DNA of 64,000 bases from Agrobacterium vitis (lineage in GTDB: Bacteria; Pseudomonadota; Alphaproteobacteria; Rhizobiales; Rhizobiaceae). The stretch covers positions 913,001-977,000 of the forward strand of contig NZ_JACXXJ020000003.1 in the NCBI RefSeq assembly GCF_014926405.1, given 5' to 3'. The notes beneath the pieces were generated by a model that made no database searches, was not told the origin of the DNA, and saw only the letters and a list, made by a program, of their open reading frames with translations. Both the position numbers and the translations under genes were made by a program. Positions 36,188-46,199 of the stretch are shown here, piece by piece (within the stretch, counting starts at the first letter, position 1; every line of letters starts with the position of its first letter).

Positions 36188-36988
36188 TCACGGTCCTTCG
36201 CAAATGGATGCTTGTCCGAGGATAGCCTCACCTACTTCGGCGCTATAGGCACGCAGCCCGTGATCATCGAGGCAGATGATCCGATAGCAGGGATTGCCGC
36301 CGGTCCAGAGCGGGTCGGGCGCATCGAGATCGGTGATGAAGCGGTGCGCGCAGGCCTGGCCGGAACTGTAGCTGATGCCTTCGGCGCTCGTGCCGGCAAG
36401 CGGCACGTGAATATGGCCGAACACAATATGACGGATCCCTGCGCTGTGGGCGCTGAGGTGGCGCATCAGCGCGCCATCGTCATGCAGACCGATCTTTTCG
36501 AAATGCCGGATACCGCAGTCCATCGGGGGATGATGGATGAAAACCGTGACGGGCAAATCGCCAGCGCTTTCCAAGGTAGCATCGAGCCATGCAAGGCGGT
36601 CGGCACCGTACATACCGCCGATGACGTCCGCTTCGTGACTGTCCAGGAACAGCAGCCGTCCGAATTCTGTATCCAAAAAGGACTGGACATAACCATTTCT
36701 ATCGGATGGCTGCCCCGGAAAGGCAGCCTGGAATTCCGGCCTGCGATCATGGTTGCCCAGCATCAGGCGGATGTCGAACGGTATTGGCGCCAGAATATCG
36801 CGTAGAAGCGCGTAGGCTTCGGGGTCGCCGTAGTTACACAGATCACCGGTCATCACCAGAAGATCTGCATCGGCATGTTTTTTAACAATGTCGCCCACCG
36901 CCGCACGCAGCTGTTTTTCGGGATCGACTCCGTTCACCACCATGCCCGGCGGCATAAGATGGGTATCGGTGATCTGGATGATCTTCAT
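36188..36988 (-). CDS. GpdQ/CpdA-like metallophosphodiesterase
   Basis: 266 residues with a full two-metal calcineurin-type set: D8 and H10 (QITDTH), D49 (MTGDLC), N79 and H80 (GNHD), H152/H153 (FIHHPP), H192 and H194 (FGHIH). Length and the conserved context DPEAYALLR resemble glycerophosphodiesterase GpdQ and cAMP phosphodiesterase CpdA. It is the last gene after the four genes of an Ugp-type importer, so hydrolysis of imported glycerophosphodiesters is the best guess. The ATG at 36988 was preferred to a longer frame to 37048. Confidence 0.86.
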   Translation of the reverse strand: MKIIQITDTHLMPPGMVVNGVDPEKQLRAAVGDIVKKHADADLLVMTGDLCNYGDPEAYALLRDILAPIPFDIRLMLGNHDRRPEFQAAFPGQPSDRNGYVQSFLDTEFGRLLFLDSHEADVIGGMYGADRLAWLDATLESAGDLPVTVFIHHPPMDCGIRHFEKIGLHDDGALMRHLSAHSAGIRHIVFGHIHVPLAGTSAEGISYSSGQACAHRFITDLDAPDPLWTGGNPCYRIICLDDHGLRAYSAEVGEAILGQASICEGP

Positions 36989-37091
36989 TATCCGTCTTTC
37001 TGGAAAAGAGCTGCGGAGAACATTCCCCGCAGCCTTGCCGGTCTTCAAAGAGGACGATGCGCGAGCATCGTCAATGTCCTGAACGATTGGC

Positions 37092-38387
37092 CTATTTCAA
37101 CAATGCGTTGGTCTGATCGACCATCTGCTTCAGGCCAACCTCTGGCGTCACTTCACCGCGCATGACCGTGCCGATAATGTCGCGCTGAGTGCGCCAGACG
37201 CGAACGGAATCGCCGCCTGGGTAACCGGCCCAAGGCAAGGACCGGTCTGCCTGGAGCGAGGCGGTCTTTACATTCGGATGCTCGGCATAATAAGGCGCAA
37301 GATAGTCGGCACCGGTGGCAAGCTTGTTGGTCGGCAGATAGCCGGTGATCCGCACGATGGTGTTCTGTGCCTCAGGCCCGGTGATCCATTTCAGATATTT
37401 CCAGGCGGCGTCCTGCTTGGCCTTGTCCTGCGTTAGGATGACAGCCGAGTTGCCGCCCGTCGGTACGCCACCTTTTTCCGGGTTGTCCAGCGGGAAGGTT
37501 GCCGTCTTCAACTTGAAACGGTCGCCCACCAGTCCCTCGATCGTCTGAACATGGGCCGGTGTCGAGAAGATGAAACCAGTGAGACCGGCACCAAATTGCT
37601 GACGGGACTGGTCCCAGTCGAGCAGGATCTGGCCGCCTTCGGTGACGAACTCACGAACCATTTTCAGAGCGTTAAGGCCAATCTCGTTGTCGAAGGCCAC
37701 AGTCTTGGTCTTTTCGTTGACCAATGTGCCGCCCTGCTCGAGAACCAATGCCTGCCAAAGCCAGTCATCCGGCCAACCATTGATGTCATAGCCCATGCCG
37801 GAGATTTTCGGATCGAGCGCGTGGATCTTCTTGGCCAGCGCGATCAGTCCGGGAAAGGTTTTCGGCATATTGTCCGGATCGCCGCCAGCCTTCTTTACCA
37901 GATCAGCATTGATATAGATGATTGGCGAGGAGGCATTGACGGGCAGGCCGTATTGCTTGCCATCGATCTGGCCGAGGGCCGCCATTTTCGGGTTGTAATT
38001 TTTGTCGAGAAAGGCCTGGCCGCCTTCCGCCGCGATGAAGGGCGCCAGATCGGTGATCTGGTTGCGGGGCGCCAGTGTGTGAACGAGTTCGGCGGTCAGG
38101 TTGAAGCCCGAAAAATAGACATCGGGCAGATTGCCGGTCACGGCAGCGCGCAGGACCTGCTGCTGACCCTCGTTATAGCCTGGAGCGGGCGCCAGAAAAT
38201 TGATCTTTACATTGGGATTGTTCTTCATGAACGCATCTGCCAGCGGCTGATGGAATTTCGTGAAGCCCGGCAGATTGTAAAGCACGTTGAGCGTGACTTC
38301 GTCGGCAGCCAGCACGGGCGTGGAAAGCCCGGCAGCAGCCAGGCCCAAAGCCAGACCGCTCACCACGGTGCGTCGGTTGATTTTCAT
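37092..38387 (-). CDS. ABC importer periplasmic binding protein, family 1 (UgpB-like)
   Basis: 431 residues with a signal peptide (MKINRRTVVSGLALGLAAAGLSTPVLA, with an RR pair that could be Tat). The mature part follows the family 1 plan: TLNVLYNLPGF, LPDVYFSGFNLT, GKQYGLPVNASSPIIYINADLV, then a C-terminal PTGGNSAVILTQ and AAWKYLKWITGPEAQ. UgpB, MalE and related proteins share this. GGAGACGAC precedes the ATG at 38387. With the GpdQ-like gene next to it, the ligand may be glycerophosphodiesters or glycerol-3-phosphate, but sugars cannot be excluded. Confidence 0.87.
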   Translation of the reverse strand: MKINRRTVVSGLALGLAAAGLSTPVLAADEVTLNVLYNLPGFTKFHQPLADAFMKNNPNVKINFLAPAPGYNEGQQQVLRAAVTGNLPDVYFSGFNLTAELVHTLAPRNQITDLAPFIAAEGGQAFLDKNYNPKMAALGQIDGKQYGLPVNASSPIIYINADLVKKAGGDPDNMPKTFPGLIALAKKIHALDPKISGMGYDINGWPDDWLWQALVLEQGGTLVNEKTKTVAFDNEIGLNALKMVREFVTEGGQILLDWDQSRQQFGAGLTGFIFSTPAHVQTIEGLVGDRFKLKTATFPLDNPEKGGVPTGGNSAVILTQDKAKQDAAWKYLKWITGPEAQNTIVRITGYLPTNKLATGADYLAPYYAEHPNVKTASLQADRSLPWAGYPGGDSVRVWRTQRDIIGTVMRGEVTPEVGLKQMVDQTNALLK

Positions 38388-38430
38388 TGTCGTCTCCGAA
38401 AAGGTTGGGAGGAGGAGCATGTGAACGACG

Positions 38431-39255
38431 TCACTTAACGCCGGTCATGGTGATACCCGCGATGAAGTGCCGCCGTGCCAGGAGGAAGCACAGCACCATC
38501 GGCGCGGTAATCAGTGTGGCGCCAGCCATCAGCGCACCGTAATTCGCGCCGGATTCGACATCCGCGAACAACAGCATGCCCAGAGGCGGCGGAGCCAGAT
38601 TGGTGTCGGAAATCACGATCATCGGCCAATAGAGATCGTTCCAATGGGCAACCAGCGAAAAGACCGCAAACGCGGCAAGCGACGGCAACGAGCCGCGCAA
38701 GACCAGGCCCCAGCAGATTTCCATCTCGGAAAAACCATCCATCCGCGCCGCCTCGATGATTTCATCGGGGTAGCTGCGGAAAGACTGGTGAAACAGGAAG
38801 ATCGCAAAAACCGACAGGAAGAAGGGCGCCATCATAGCGAAATAGGTGTTGAGGAGCTGTGCCTTCGCCAGTCCGACAAACAGCGGCAGAGCCAGCGCCT
38901 GGATCGGCACGCAGAGTGCGGCAATCACCAGCGTCAACAACAGTTTTCGCCCCGGAAAGCGAAGTTTAGCCAAAGCATAGGCTGCGGGAACTGCGGTCAC
39001 GACCTGGACGAACAGGATGCCAAAACAGACGATGACGCCATTCAGCATGAAGCGGGCCATCGGCACCTGGCCGGCGGCCCTTGCGTAGTTTTCCACGCCC
39101 TCGAATTTTTCCGGGATCGGCCAGAGGGAAACATTGAATATTTCCGATGGCGAACGGATTGAGGTCAAAACCATCCAGTAGAACGGCAAGAGCATGACGA
39201 AAGCGCCAGCGGCCAGGACAACATGCGGAAGATAGGTACGAAACCGGATCATCAA
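38431..39255 (-). CDS. ABC importer permease (UgpE/MalG type)
   Basis: 274 residues with six membrane helices. The coupling loop EIIEAARMDGFSEMEICWGLVLRGSLP near 185-210 matches the EAA motif of MalG/UgpE. Its start overlaps the stop of the partner permease by four bases. It lies 44 bases before the binding-protein gene. Confidence 0.91.
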   Translation of the reverse strand: MMIRFRTYLPHVVLAAGAFVMLLPFYWMVLTSIRSPSEIFNVSLWPIPEKFEGVENYARAAGQVPMARFMLNGVIVCFGILFVQVVTAVPAAYALAKLRFPGRKLLLTLVIAALCVPIQALALPLFVGLAKAQLLNTYFAMMAPFFLSVFAIFLFHQSFRSYPDEIIEAARMDGFSEMEICWGLVLRGSLPSLAAFAVFSLVAHWNDLYWPMIVISDTNLAPPPLGMLLFADVESGANYGALMAGATLITAPMVLCFLLARRHFIAGITMTGVK

Positions 39256-40178
39256 TAATGTACCTTCCGGTCCATATGCAGAGTCTGGCCAATCGACAGG
39301 ATCAGGACGATGGCCAGAAAGAGCAGTGTCAAAGCTGCGGCGTAGCCGGTATTTGAATACTCGAACCCTTCGAGATAGAGATCGAATAGCAGGGTTTCCG
39401 AGCCGGACCGGCCCTTGGTCAGTACCGCCACCGTCTCGAAAACCTTGAAAGCCGAGATCGATGTTGTGACGACCACGAACAGGGTGGTCGGTCCCAGCAT
39501 TGGCCAGGTGACGGTGAAAAACCGGTCGATGGAATTTTTGGCGCCATCCAACCGCACCGCCTCATGTAGATCTTTAGGAATGGCCGTCAGCCCGGCAAGA
39601 AACAGCACCATGTTGAAACCGAGAACCTGCCAGACACCAATCCACGCCATGGTTGGAATGAGCAGCATCGGATTGGACAGGAAGGCGACGGGCTCGAATC
39701 CCAGCCATTTGATTGCCGCATTCACCGGCCCGAGTGAGGGGTGCAGCAGGAATTGCCAGACGGTTGCCATCGCCACAAGCGTAGCGGTGACCGGAAGGAA
39801 ATAGGCGACTTCCCAAAAGGCCCGGCTGCGCTTGCGATTATGCACCAACAGCGCCACGCCAAGCGCCAGGAAAACGCCGAGAGGAATGACGATCACGGCA
39901 TAGATCGCCGTATTGATCACTGCCCGAATGAAGACGGGATCGTGAAACGCCTTAATGAAATTGCCGAGCCCGACAAAGTGAATGGTGAGAGCACCGAGTT
40001 GGTAATCCGTCACCGAGAAAGCGGCCAGCACAAGCATTGGAACGATATAGATGGCCAGCAGCAGCAAAACGGCCGGGGCCGCAAACAACAGACCACGGCG
40101 AGCCATCCGGCGCTCTGCTGTTTGCCGGCTCGCACGAGGCTTAGCCGTAAGCACCATTGAGGGCGAGCCAGCAGTCAT
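39252..40178 (-). CDS. ABC importer permease (UgpA/MalF type)
   Basis: 308 residues with a basic cytoplasmic N-terminus, six membrane helices, and the coupling loop DLHEAVRLDGAKNSIDRFFTVTWPMLGP near 215-240. It overlaps the ATPase gene by four bases upstream and the UgpE-like gene by four bases downstream, so the three are translationally coupled. Confidence 0.91.
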   Translation of the reverse strand: MTAGSPSMVLTAKPRASRQTAERRMARRGLLFAAPAVLLLLAIYIVPMLVLAAFSVTDYQLGALTIHFVGLGNFIKAFHDPVFIRAVINTAIYAVIVIPLGVFLALGVALLVHNRKRSRAFWEVAYFLPVTATLVAMATVWQFLLHPSLGPVNAAIKWLGFEPVAFLSNPMLLIPTMAWIGVWQVLGFNMVLFLAGLTAIPKDLHEAVRLDGAKNSIDRFFTVTWPMLGPTTLFVVVTTSISAFKVFETVAVLTKGRSGSETLLFDLYLEGFEYSNTGYAAALTLLFLAIVLILSIGQTLHMDRKVHY

Positions 40179-41350
40179 GCCGCCACCCGTTCACGAACAG
40201 AAACGGCGCAGCGCGTGCCATCTGCGCCAAACAGATGAGCACGCTCAGGTGCAAAGCCAATGGTCATCAGACCATGTGCATCAGCACCAATAGCCTCTCT
40301 CGCGCCTTGCCGCATGGTCACCACGACCGTTTCATCATCAACAAGACGGCAGGTTACGAACCGGTCGGCGCCATGGGTCTCGCTGCGCTGGACGCGCACG
40401 GCAAAGCCGTTTCCGCTTGCACGCAGATCTTGGGCCCTAAGATCTTGGACGCGCAGGTCTTCTGCCCGAAGGCCAAGCGTTGCCGGTCCGCCATCCTGCT
40501 CTGATGCCCGAAGCTCGAGGTCTTTTCCGAAAGCGGTAACCTGTCCCTGCATGCCGATCATGACAGGCAGAAGGTTGATCGAGGGGGTGCCGATGAAGCG
40601 CGCCACCGTCAATGTCGCTGGGCGGTGGTACAGTTCATCGGGTGTACCCAATTGCTCAATCCGGCCCTCATGCATCAGCGCGACACGATCCGACATGGTC
40701 ATGGCCTCGATCTGATCATGGGTGACATAGATGAAGGTAGCGCCAAGGCGGCGATGCAGGCCGACAAGCTCATCGCGCATATGGGCGCGAAGCTTGGCAT
40801 CGAGATTGGAAAGTGGCTCATCCATCAAGAAGGCAGCAGGCGAACGCACCAGCGCCCGCGCCAGCGCCACACGCTGCCGCTGGCCGCCTGAGAGCTGGGC
40901 AGGCCTGCGATCCAGAAGATGCGAAATCTGCAATGTCTCCGCAGCCTCTTCAACGCTGCGCTTGATGTCTTTCACAATCTCGGAAGGCGCAACCAGACGC
41001 CCGATCAGCGGCAATCGCCCCGCAAGCGACAAGCGCCGCATCCGCAGCGGCGTGGCAATGTTCTGCCGCACAGTCATGTGGGGATAGAGCGCATAGGACT
41101 GGAACACCATCGCCAAGTTGCGGTCGCTCGGATCCATGTCGGTCACATCCGAATTGTCGATCAGAACCTGGCCGCGATCAGGTCGCTCCAATCCGGCGAT
41201 GATCCGCAACAGGGTCGACTTGCCGCAGCCGGACATGCCAACAAGCGACAGAAACTCGCCAGGATGCACATCGAGATCAATATTCTTCAGAATATCGTCA
41301 GCCGCGAAGCTTTTTCCAATTCCAGCCAGTTTTAGAGAATGTTGCATCAT
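40175..41350 (-). CDS. ABC importer ATPase (UgpC/MalK type)
   Basis: 391 residues: nucleotide-binding domain with Walker [10 protein letters not shown] near 41, signature [15 protein letters not shown] near 150, Walker [14 protein letters not shown], then OB-fold TOBE domains. The domain insert after residue ~105 ([25 protein letters not shown]) is longer than in MalK. In the TOBE region the sequence [15 protein letters not shown] is a threefold five-residue repeat. First gene of the importer operon; ATG at 41350 with GGAGCG was chosen over the frame start at 41404. Confidence 0.9.
   Translation of the reverse strand: MMQHSLKLAGIGKSFAADDILKNIDLDVHPGEFLSLVGMSGCGKSTLLRIIAGLERPDRGQVLIDNSDVTDMDPSDRNLAMVFQSYALYPHMTVRQNIATPLRMRRLSLAGRLPLIGRLVAPSEIVKDIKRSVEEAAETLQISHLLDRRPAQLSGGQRQRVALARALVRSPAAFLMDEPLSNLDAKLRAHMRDELVGLHRRLGATFIYVTHDQIEAMTMSDRVALMHEGRIEQLGTPDELYHRPATLTVARFIGTPSINLLPVMIGMQGQVTAFGKDLELRASEQDGGPATLGLRAEDLRVQDLRAQDLRASGNGFAVRVQRSETHGADRFVTCRLVDDETVVVTMRQGAREAIGADAHGLMTIGFAPERAHLFGADGTRCAVSVRERVAA
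40418..40462 (-). repeat. Three 15-base tandem units within the UgpC-like ATPase gene
   Basis: Units at 40418-40432, 40433-40447 and 40448-40462 encode [10 protein letters not shown] and EDLRV in frame. They differ at several third codon positions, so the duplication is not very recent. It enlarges a loop at the start of the TOBE segment. Confidence 0.6.
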
Positions 41351-41829
41351 TATGCGCTCCTTCGACGGAGCGTGTAATGGGGCGGCATTATGACAGCCAA
41401 ACAACGGATCTGCGAAGGTTTAGTGAAAGATCCAGACGAAGTGATAATAAATATATTTTCGCCCAATGCCTTTTGAAACAGAAGAACAAAAAAGACCATT
41501 CGATTTCGAGAGGTCAGAGTTCGAATAAAATTTTAAGTTGTATTCGTCGCTATCATTCAATGCCCCGAACTGTTTTGTTCTTCGCAACTGGTAACGCAGT
41601 TTCGCTCCTGTCGGAGCATTTTCATCGAAGCGGAAACCCTCTGGCGATTTAGATTTTGCCTTAAGGAAAAGCGGAACACTGATTTTGCAAAAAACACAAA
41701 TGACATCGGAGATACAAACGATCTGCCCGGTTCACTTTGAAGCCGACAGACCGTTGGTGTCATGAAAGGTTCATTCAAAGGCCCCAAAACTTCTCAACAA
41801 ATGACAGATATCAAATGTGAGGATCTGGA
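41351..41829. other. 479-base gap between the UgpC-like and PiT genes
   Basis: Divergent promoter region. The middle (41440-41560) is AT-rich with no recognisable gene; the 91-codon frame at 41377-41652 has no ribosome site and no family resemblance. CTCCTGTCGGAG (41608-41619) can form a small hairpin. A weak pho-box-like site is listed separately. I see nothing else. Confidence 0.6.
41757..41774 (+). promoter_or_regulatory. Weak pho-box-like direct repeat before the PiT gene
   Basis: GTGTCAT, four bases, then GGTTCAT (7-4-7 layout) resembles the PhoB site CTGTCAT-N4-CTGTCAT, matching six and four of seven positions. It lies 55 bases before the PiT start. In rhizobia PhoB is known to repress the low-affinity pit system under phosphate limitation, so the placement is sensible, but the match is poor. 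Confidence 0.25.
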
Positions 41830-43434
41830 ATGGCTGAATTAGCATCTTCAAGTTCGCAGATAAACAGCACGAGCCATCCTCTCGATCGACCCCATGGAAC
41901 AGGCAAGTGGTTCTTACCGGTCTTCGGTGTCGTGCTGTTGCTTGGACTTGGATATATCGCCTATGCGCTTGGTCAGGACCTCACCAGCACTGTCGCGGTT
42001 CCGTGGATTTTGCTTGGCCTGGCGCTTATGATCGCGCTTGGGTTTGAGTTCGTCAACGGCTTCCACGATACGGCGAATGCCGTCGCCACCGTGATCTACA
42101 CACGCTCGATGCCCGCTGAATTCGCGGTCATGTGGTCGGGATTCTTCAATTTCCTAGGCGTTCTGACATCGAGCGGCGCTGTCGCCTTCGGCATTCTTTC
42201 CCTTCTTCCGGTGGAACTGATCCTTCAGGTTGGCTCAGGCTCCGGCCTTGCCATGGTGTTTGCCCTGCTGATCGCCGCCATCGTCTGGAACCTCGGCACC
42301 TGGTATCTGGGCCTGCCCTCCTCCAGTTCCCACACCCTGGTCGGCTCGATTATCGGTGTCGGTCTCGCCAATCAGTTTCTGGCACCGGCGGGTTCGGCAA
42401 CGAGTGGCGTCGACTGGTCGCAAGCGACCAATATTGGCCTGTCCCTGTTGATCTCACCGCTGATCGGCTTTGGCTTTTCCGCAATCCTGCTGTTGGCCAT
42501 GAAACTGTTCGTGAAGAACAAGGCGCTTTACCAGGAGCCGAAAACCAATCAGCCGCCGCCGCTCTGGATCAGAGGCCTGCTGATCTTCACCTGCACCGGC
42601 GTCAGTTTTGCGCATGGATCGAACGACGGTCAGAAAGGCATGGGCCTGATCATGCTGATCCTGATCGGCCTGGTGCCGACCGCCTTCGCCCTCAACCGCA
42701 CACCGGATGTGAATTATCTCGAAGCCTATAAATCCTCTTCGGCGCAGGTCGAGACCGCGCTCGGCAAATATATCAAGCCGGGTGTGTCGGTTGCAGATGC
42801 AAAAGCCACCGTCGCGGATGCCGTCAAGACCAAGACCTGGAACGAGACCACGACCTTCGCCCTCCAGCAATATATCCACGCGACAAGCGCGGAAGTCGCC
42901 GCTTTTCCAACCCTGGAAGCAGTCCCGAGCCATCTGGTGCAAAATATCAGAAACGATATCTATCTGATCGGTGAGGCCTTGAAGCTGATCGACAAGCAGA
43001 AGCTGCTACCGATGGAGGCAAGCGATCTTGCTGCCGTCAGCGCCTATCATAAGGCGGTCGACAATGCGACGAAGTTCATTCCGACCTGGGTGAAGGTTGC
43101 TGTCGCACTGGCGCTCGGCCTGGGAACGATGATCGGTTGGCGGCGCATCGTTGTCACTGTCGGCGAAAAGATCGGCAAGACCCATCTCACCTACGGCCAG
43201 GGTGCTGCTGCTGAAATCGTCGCCATGGTGACGATCGGGGCCGCCGACCATTTCGGCCTGCCGGTTTCGACAACCCATGTCCTGTCATCAGGTGTGGCTG
43301 GCACCATGACCGCCAACGGCTCGGGCCTTCAATGGTCCACGGTGCGCAATATGCTGATGGCCTGGGTCTTGACACTCCCTGCCTCGATTGCCATCGCCTT
43401 TGTGCTTTACGTGGTCCTGCGCCAAGTGTTTTGA
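41830..43434 (+). CDS. pit: PiT-family inorganic phosphate transporter
   Basis: 534 residues, close to E. coli PitA in layout. Both PiT signatures are present: GFHDTANAVATVIYTRS near 80 and FAHGSNDGQKGMGLIML near 262. The second inverted half ends with GAADHFGLPVSTTHVLSSGVAGTM. A hydrophilic domain of about 120 residues (roughly 295-415) is inserted between the halves, as in PitA. It moves phosphate or metal-phosphate with protons across the inner membrane. GAGGA lies eight bases before the ATG. Confidence 0.92.
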   Translation: MAELASSSSQINSTSHPLDRPHGTGKWFLPVFGVVLLLGLGYIAYALGQDLTSTVAVPWILLGLALMIALGFEFVNGFHDTANAVATVIYTRSMPAEFAVMWSGFFNFLGVLTSSGAVAFGILSLLPVELILQVGSGSGLAMVFALLIAAIVWNLGTWYLGLPSSSSHTLVGSIIGVGLANQFLAPAGSATSGVDWSQATNIGLSLLISPLIGFGFSAILLLAMKLFVKNKALYQEPKTNQPPPLWIRGLLIFTCTGVSFAHGSNDGQKGMGLIMLILIGLVPTAFALNRTPDVNYLEAYKSSSAQVETALGKYIKPGVSVADAKATVADAVKTKTWNETTTFALQQYIHATSAEVAAFPTLEAVPSHLVQNIRNDIYLIGEALKLIDKQKLLPMEASDLAAVSAYHKAVDNATKFIPTWVKVAVALALGLGTMIGWRRIVVTVGEKIGKTHLTYGQGAAAEIVAMVTIGAADHFGLPVSTTHVLSSGVAGTMTANGSGLQWSTVRNMLMAWVLTLPASIAIAFVLYVVLRQVF

Positions 43435-43460
43435 AGCCACCCCAAACAGAGAGAGCCAGG

Positions 43461-43512
43461 CACCATTTCTGATGGTGACGGAATGCGACGCGGCAGATGT
43501 CCGCGTCGCATT
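43461..43512. terminator. Two hairpins between pit and catalase genes
   Basis: CACCAT-TTCTG-ATGGTG (43461-43477) is followed by a 12-base perfect stem AATGCGACGCGG/CCGCGTCGCATT (43482-43493 with 43501-43512). No T-run follows. They lie 26 bases after the pit stop and probably end or stabilise its mRNA. Confidence 0.55.
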
Positions 43513-43596
43513 GTGAGCGGTTGCGCGTGAAAATAATGGAACCAACAGCTGCGTATTCAGTTCGCTTTTGTACATCAACAAAATCGCGGAGAGAAT

Positions 43597-45753
43597 ATGC
43601 CAAAGCAACGGTCCCAAAACCAAGGCAAGAATGCGGCTGCAATCTCGAATGAGGCCACCATCCACGATCAGAAAATTGTGCGCGGCAAGGGTGGCGAGCT
43701 TCATCAGATCGCCGAAGGCGATGCGATTTTGACCACCGCACAAGGCGGACCGGTCGCAGACGATCAGAACTCCCTTCGCGTCGGTGATCGCGGCCCGCTT
43801 GTCGTTGACGACTTCCATTTCAGAGAGAAAATTTTCCACTTCGACCATGAGCGCATTCCAGAGCGCGTTGTTCATGCCCGCGGCTACGGTGCCCATGGCT
43901 ACTTCGAAACCTACGAGTCCCTGGCGGACTATACGCGCGCCGACGTGTTCCAGCGGCCCGGTGAAAAAACCCCTGTTTTCGTTCGGTTTTCGACGGTAGC
44001 GGGAAACAAGGGCTCAGCCGACCTTGCCCGCGACGTACGCGGCTTTGCGGTGAAGATGTACACGAAGGAAGGCAACTGGGATCTGGTTGGCAACAACATT
44101 CCGGTGTTTTTCATTCAGGATGCCATCAAGTTTCCCGATCTTATCCACGCCGCGAAACAGGAGCCGGACCGGGCATTTCCCCAGGCACAGACCGCCCATG
44201 ACAATTTTTGGGATTTCATTTCTCTGACGCCCGAGAGCATGAACATGATCATGTGGATCATGTCGGATCGGACAATCCCAAGATCATTGCGCTTTATGGA
44301 AGGTTTCGGCGTCCATACGTTCCGCCTCGTCAATGCCAATGACGAATCCACCTTCGTCAAGTTTCATTGGAAACCGAAGCTCGGTCTTCAGTCAGTGGCC
44401 TGGAATGAAGCGGTCAAAATCAATGGCGCCGATCCGGATTTCCATCGACGCGATCTGTGGCATTCAATCAAGTCTGGAAACTTTCCCGAATGGGAACTTC
44501 AGGTACAGCTGTTCGACCAGGAATTTGCCGACAGCTTTGATTTCGACGTGCTCGATCCGACAAAAATCATCCCGGAAGAAATCCTGCCTCCGAAGGCAAT
44601 CGGTCGTCTGGTGCTGGATCGGATGCCCGACAATTTCTTTGCAGAGACCGAGCAAGTGGCATTCATGACCCAGAATGTTCCGCCGGGGATCGATTTCAGC
44701 AACGACCCTTTGCTGCAAGGCCGTAACTTCTCCTATCTCGACACCCAGCTGAAACGTCTGGGCGGACCGAACTTCACGCATCTGCCAATCAATGCACCAA
44801 AGTGTCCCTTCGCGAATTTCCAGCAGGATGGCCATATGGCGATGCGCAATCCGGTTGGTCGGGCGAATTATCAGCCCAATTCCTTCGGTGAGGGACCGCG
44901 GGAATCCCCGACCCGCGGCTATCGTCATTTCCCTGCCGAAGAACAGGGCGCCAAGGCACGCCTGCGCCCGGAAAGCTTCGCCGATCACTATAGCCAGGCT
45001 AGGCAATTCTATATCAGCCAGACCCCTCCGGAACAGCGCCACATTGCAGCCGCTCTCACGTTCGAGCTGAGCAAGGTGGAAATGCCTGTCATCCGGGAGC
45101 GGATGGTGGCGCATCTGATGAATATCGATGAAACGCTCGCCACGACCGTCGCGGAAAAACTGGGCTTCAAAACAATGCCCAAGCCGGCTGATGCGGCTGT
45201 GCCGACACGCGACGACCTTGAGCCGTCTCCTGCACTCAGCATCATCAAGCGCGGCCCCAAGCGCTTCGAAGGCCGCAAACTGGGTGTGTTGATCACCGAT
45301 GGCGTCGACGTGAAGCTTCTCAAGGCGCTGACTGGCGCTGTCACCGCGGCAAAAGCCGACTTCGAGTTGATCGCGCCAAAGGTTGGCGGCGTGACCGGTT
45401 CCGATGGCACCTGGATCGAAGCGCATCATATGATCGATGGAGGACCATCTGTCCTATTTGACGCCGTAGCGCTTCTGACCTCAGATGCTGGCATGGCAGA
45501 TCTTGTGAAGGAAGCAACGGCACGGGATTTCGTTGCCGATGCCTTCCAGCACTGCAAGTTCATCGGTTATACCCAAAGCGCCATGCCCCTTTTGGAGAAG
45601 GCTGGCATAACCGAAGATCTCGATGAAGGCACCATTGGTCTTCCAGGTGAAGATGGTCTTGCCGATTTCATCGAGAAGCTGGGCAAGCTTCGCGTCTGGG
45701 CGCGGGAGCCTTCTGTAAAGCTCGGGAAAGCATCCGTGCCTCTGGACGATTGA
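43597..45753 (+). CDS. katE: Large-subunit catalase (HPII/KatE type)
   Basis: 718 residues: catalase core plus a C-terminal DJ-1/PfpI-like domain (about 560-715), the layout of HPII. Distal His is H93 (RVVHARG), catalytic Asn is in VGNNIPVFF (about 166), and the proximal Tyr lies in [11 protein letters not shown] near 380. It disproportionates hydrogen peroxide in the cytoplasm as a haem tetramer. The DJ-1 domain ([13 protein letters not shown] to [15 protein letters not shown]) stabilises the fold. GGAGAG precedes the ATG. The 162 bases upstream hold hairpins and probably its promoter. Confidence 0.94.
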   Translation: MPKQRSQNQGKNAAAISNEATIHDQKIVRGKGGELHQIAEGDAILTTAQGGPVADDQNSLRVGDRGPLVVDDFHFREKIFHFDHERIPERVVHARGYGAHGYFETYESLADYTRADVFQRPGEKTPVFVRFSTVAGNKGSADLARDVRGFAVKMYTKEGNWDLVGNNIPVFFIQDAIKFPDLIHAAKQEPDRAFPQAQTAHDNFWDFISLTPESMNMIMWIMSDRTIPRSLRFMEGFGVHTFRLVNANDESTFVKFHWKPKLGLQSVAWNEAVKINGADPDFHRRDLWHSIKSGNFPEWELQVQLFDQEFADSFDFDVLDPTKIIPEEILPPKAIGRLVLDRMPDNFFAETEQVAFMTQNVPPGIDFSNDPLLQGRNFSYLDTQLKRLGGPNFTHLPINAPKCPFANFQQDGHMAMRNPVGRANYQPNSFGEGPRESPTRGYRHFPAEEQGAKARLRPESFADHYSQARQFYISQTPPEQRHIAAALTFELSKVEMPVIRERMVAHLMNIDETLATTVAEKLGFKTMPKPADAAVPTRDDLEPSPALSIIKRGPKRFEGRKLGVLITDGVDVKLLKALTGAVTAAKADFELIAPKVGGVTGSDGTWIEAHHMIDGGPSVLFDAVALLTSDAGMADLVKEATARDFVADAFQHCKFIGYTQSAMPLLEKAGITEDLDEGTIGLPGEDGLADFIEKLGKLRVWAREPSVKLGKASVPLDD

Positions 45754-45786
45754 TCGGAAAAAGTCCCATCTCCGCTCCCAAAATGA

Positions 45787-45814
45787 GCGTAACCGCTGAT
45801 GTCAGCGGTTACGC
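45787..45814 (+). terminator. Hairpin after the catalase gene
   Basis: GCGTAACCGCTGA (45787-45799) pairs perfectly with TCAGCGGTTACGC (45802-45814), a 13-base arm with a 2-base centre. No T-run. Probable mRNA 3' end of katE. Confidence 0.55.
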
Positions 45815-45995
45815 CAAGCGAGAAACGGTTAGAATAACTTGGAAACCCATGATTGAGGGAGGTGCCACGAGATAAATCACAATCGCGCCTTGCAATCTCG
45901 ACGCAGAACCCCACTTCTATCCTGATGTCAGCCATTGTAAGGGCACTGTCATTTTCTGGGCGGCACGCACCCTGGCCCCAATAAAGGAGGACAAC

Positions 45996-46199
45996 ATGTC
46001 TTCCGACACACCTTTCAAGTCAATCGACCCTTTCAAGCCAATTGGCAACGTGCGCCTCGGCCTGACACCAACGGCTTCACAAAGCGCTTGCCTAAAATCT
46101 TTCACGACCAAACCAGGTCTGCGCCGAAACGTCACTCGCTTTATGTTGGCTCCATCTGCGCAAGACATTCGCTTTGTCGGTCATGATGGCTTTCGATAA
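45996..46199 (+). CDS. Small hypothetical protein
   Basis: 67 codons, start MSSDTPFKSIDPFKPIGNV. AAAGGAGG lies six bases before the ATG, about the best ribosome site in the area, which is the main reason to call it. A short near-repeat (PFKSI, PFKPI) is seen at the start. No family is recognised, and the rest is basic with no clear fold or membrane segment. It may be a real small protein or the remnant of a longer one. Without it the stretch 45815-46355 would be empty. Confidence 0.4.
   Translation: MSSDTPFKSIDPFKPIGNVRLGLTPTASQSACLKSFTTKPGLRRNVTRFMLAPSAQDIRFVGHDGFR

Noticed and set aside
41377..41652. 91-codon plus-strand frame in the ugp-pit gap
   Set aside because: No ribosome site, AT-rich DNA, no family; treated as intergenic.
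45917..46168. 83-codon minus-strand frame opposite the small gene at 45996
   Set aside because: No ribosome site, whereas the opposite strand has a strong one.
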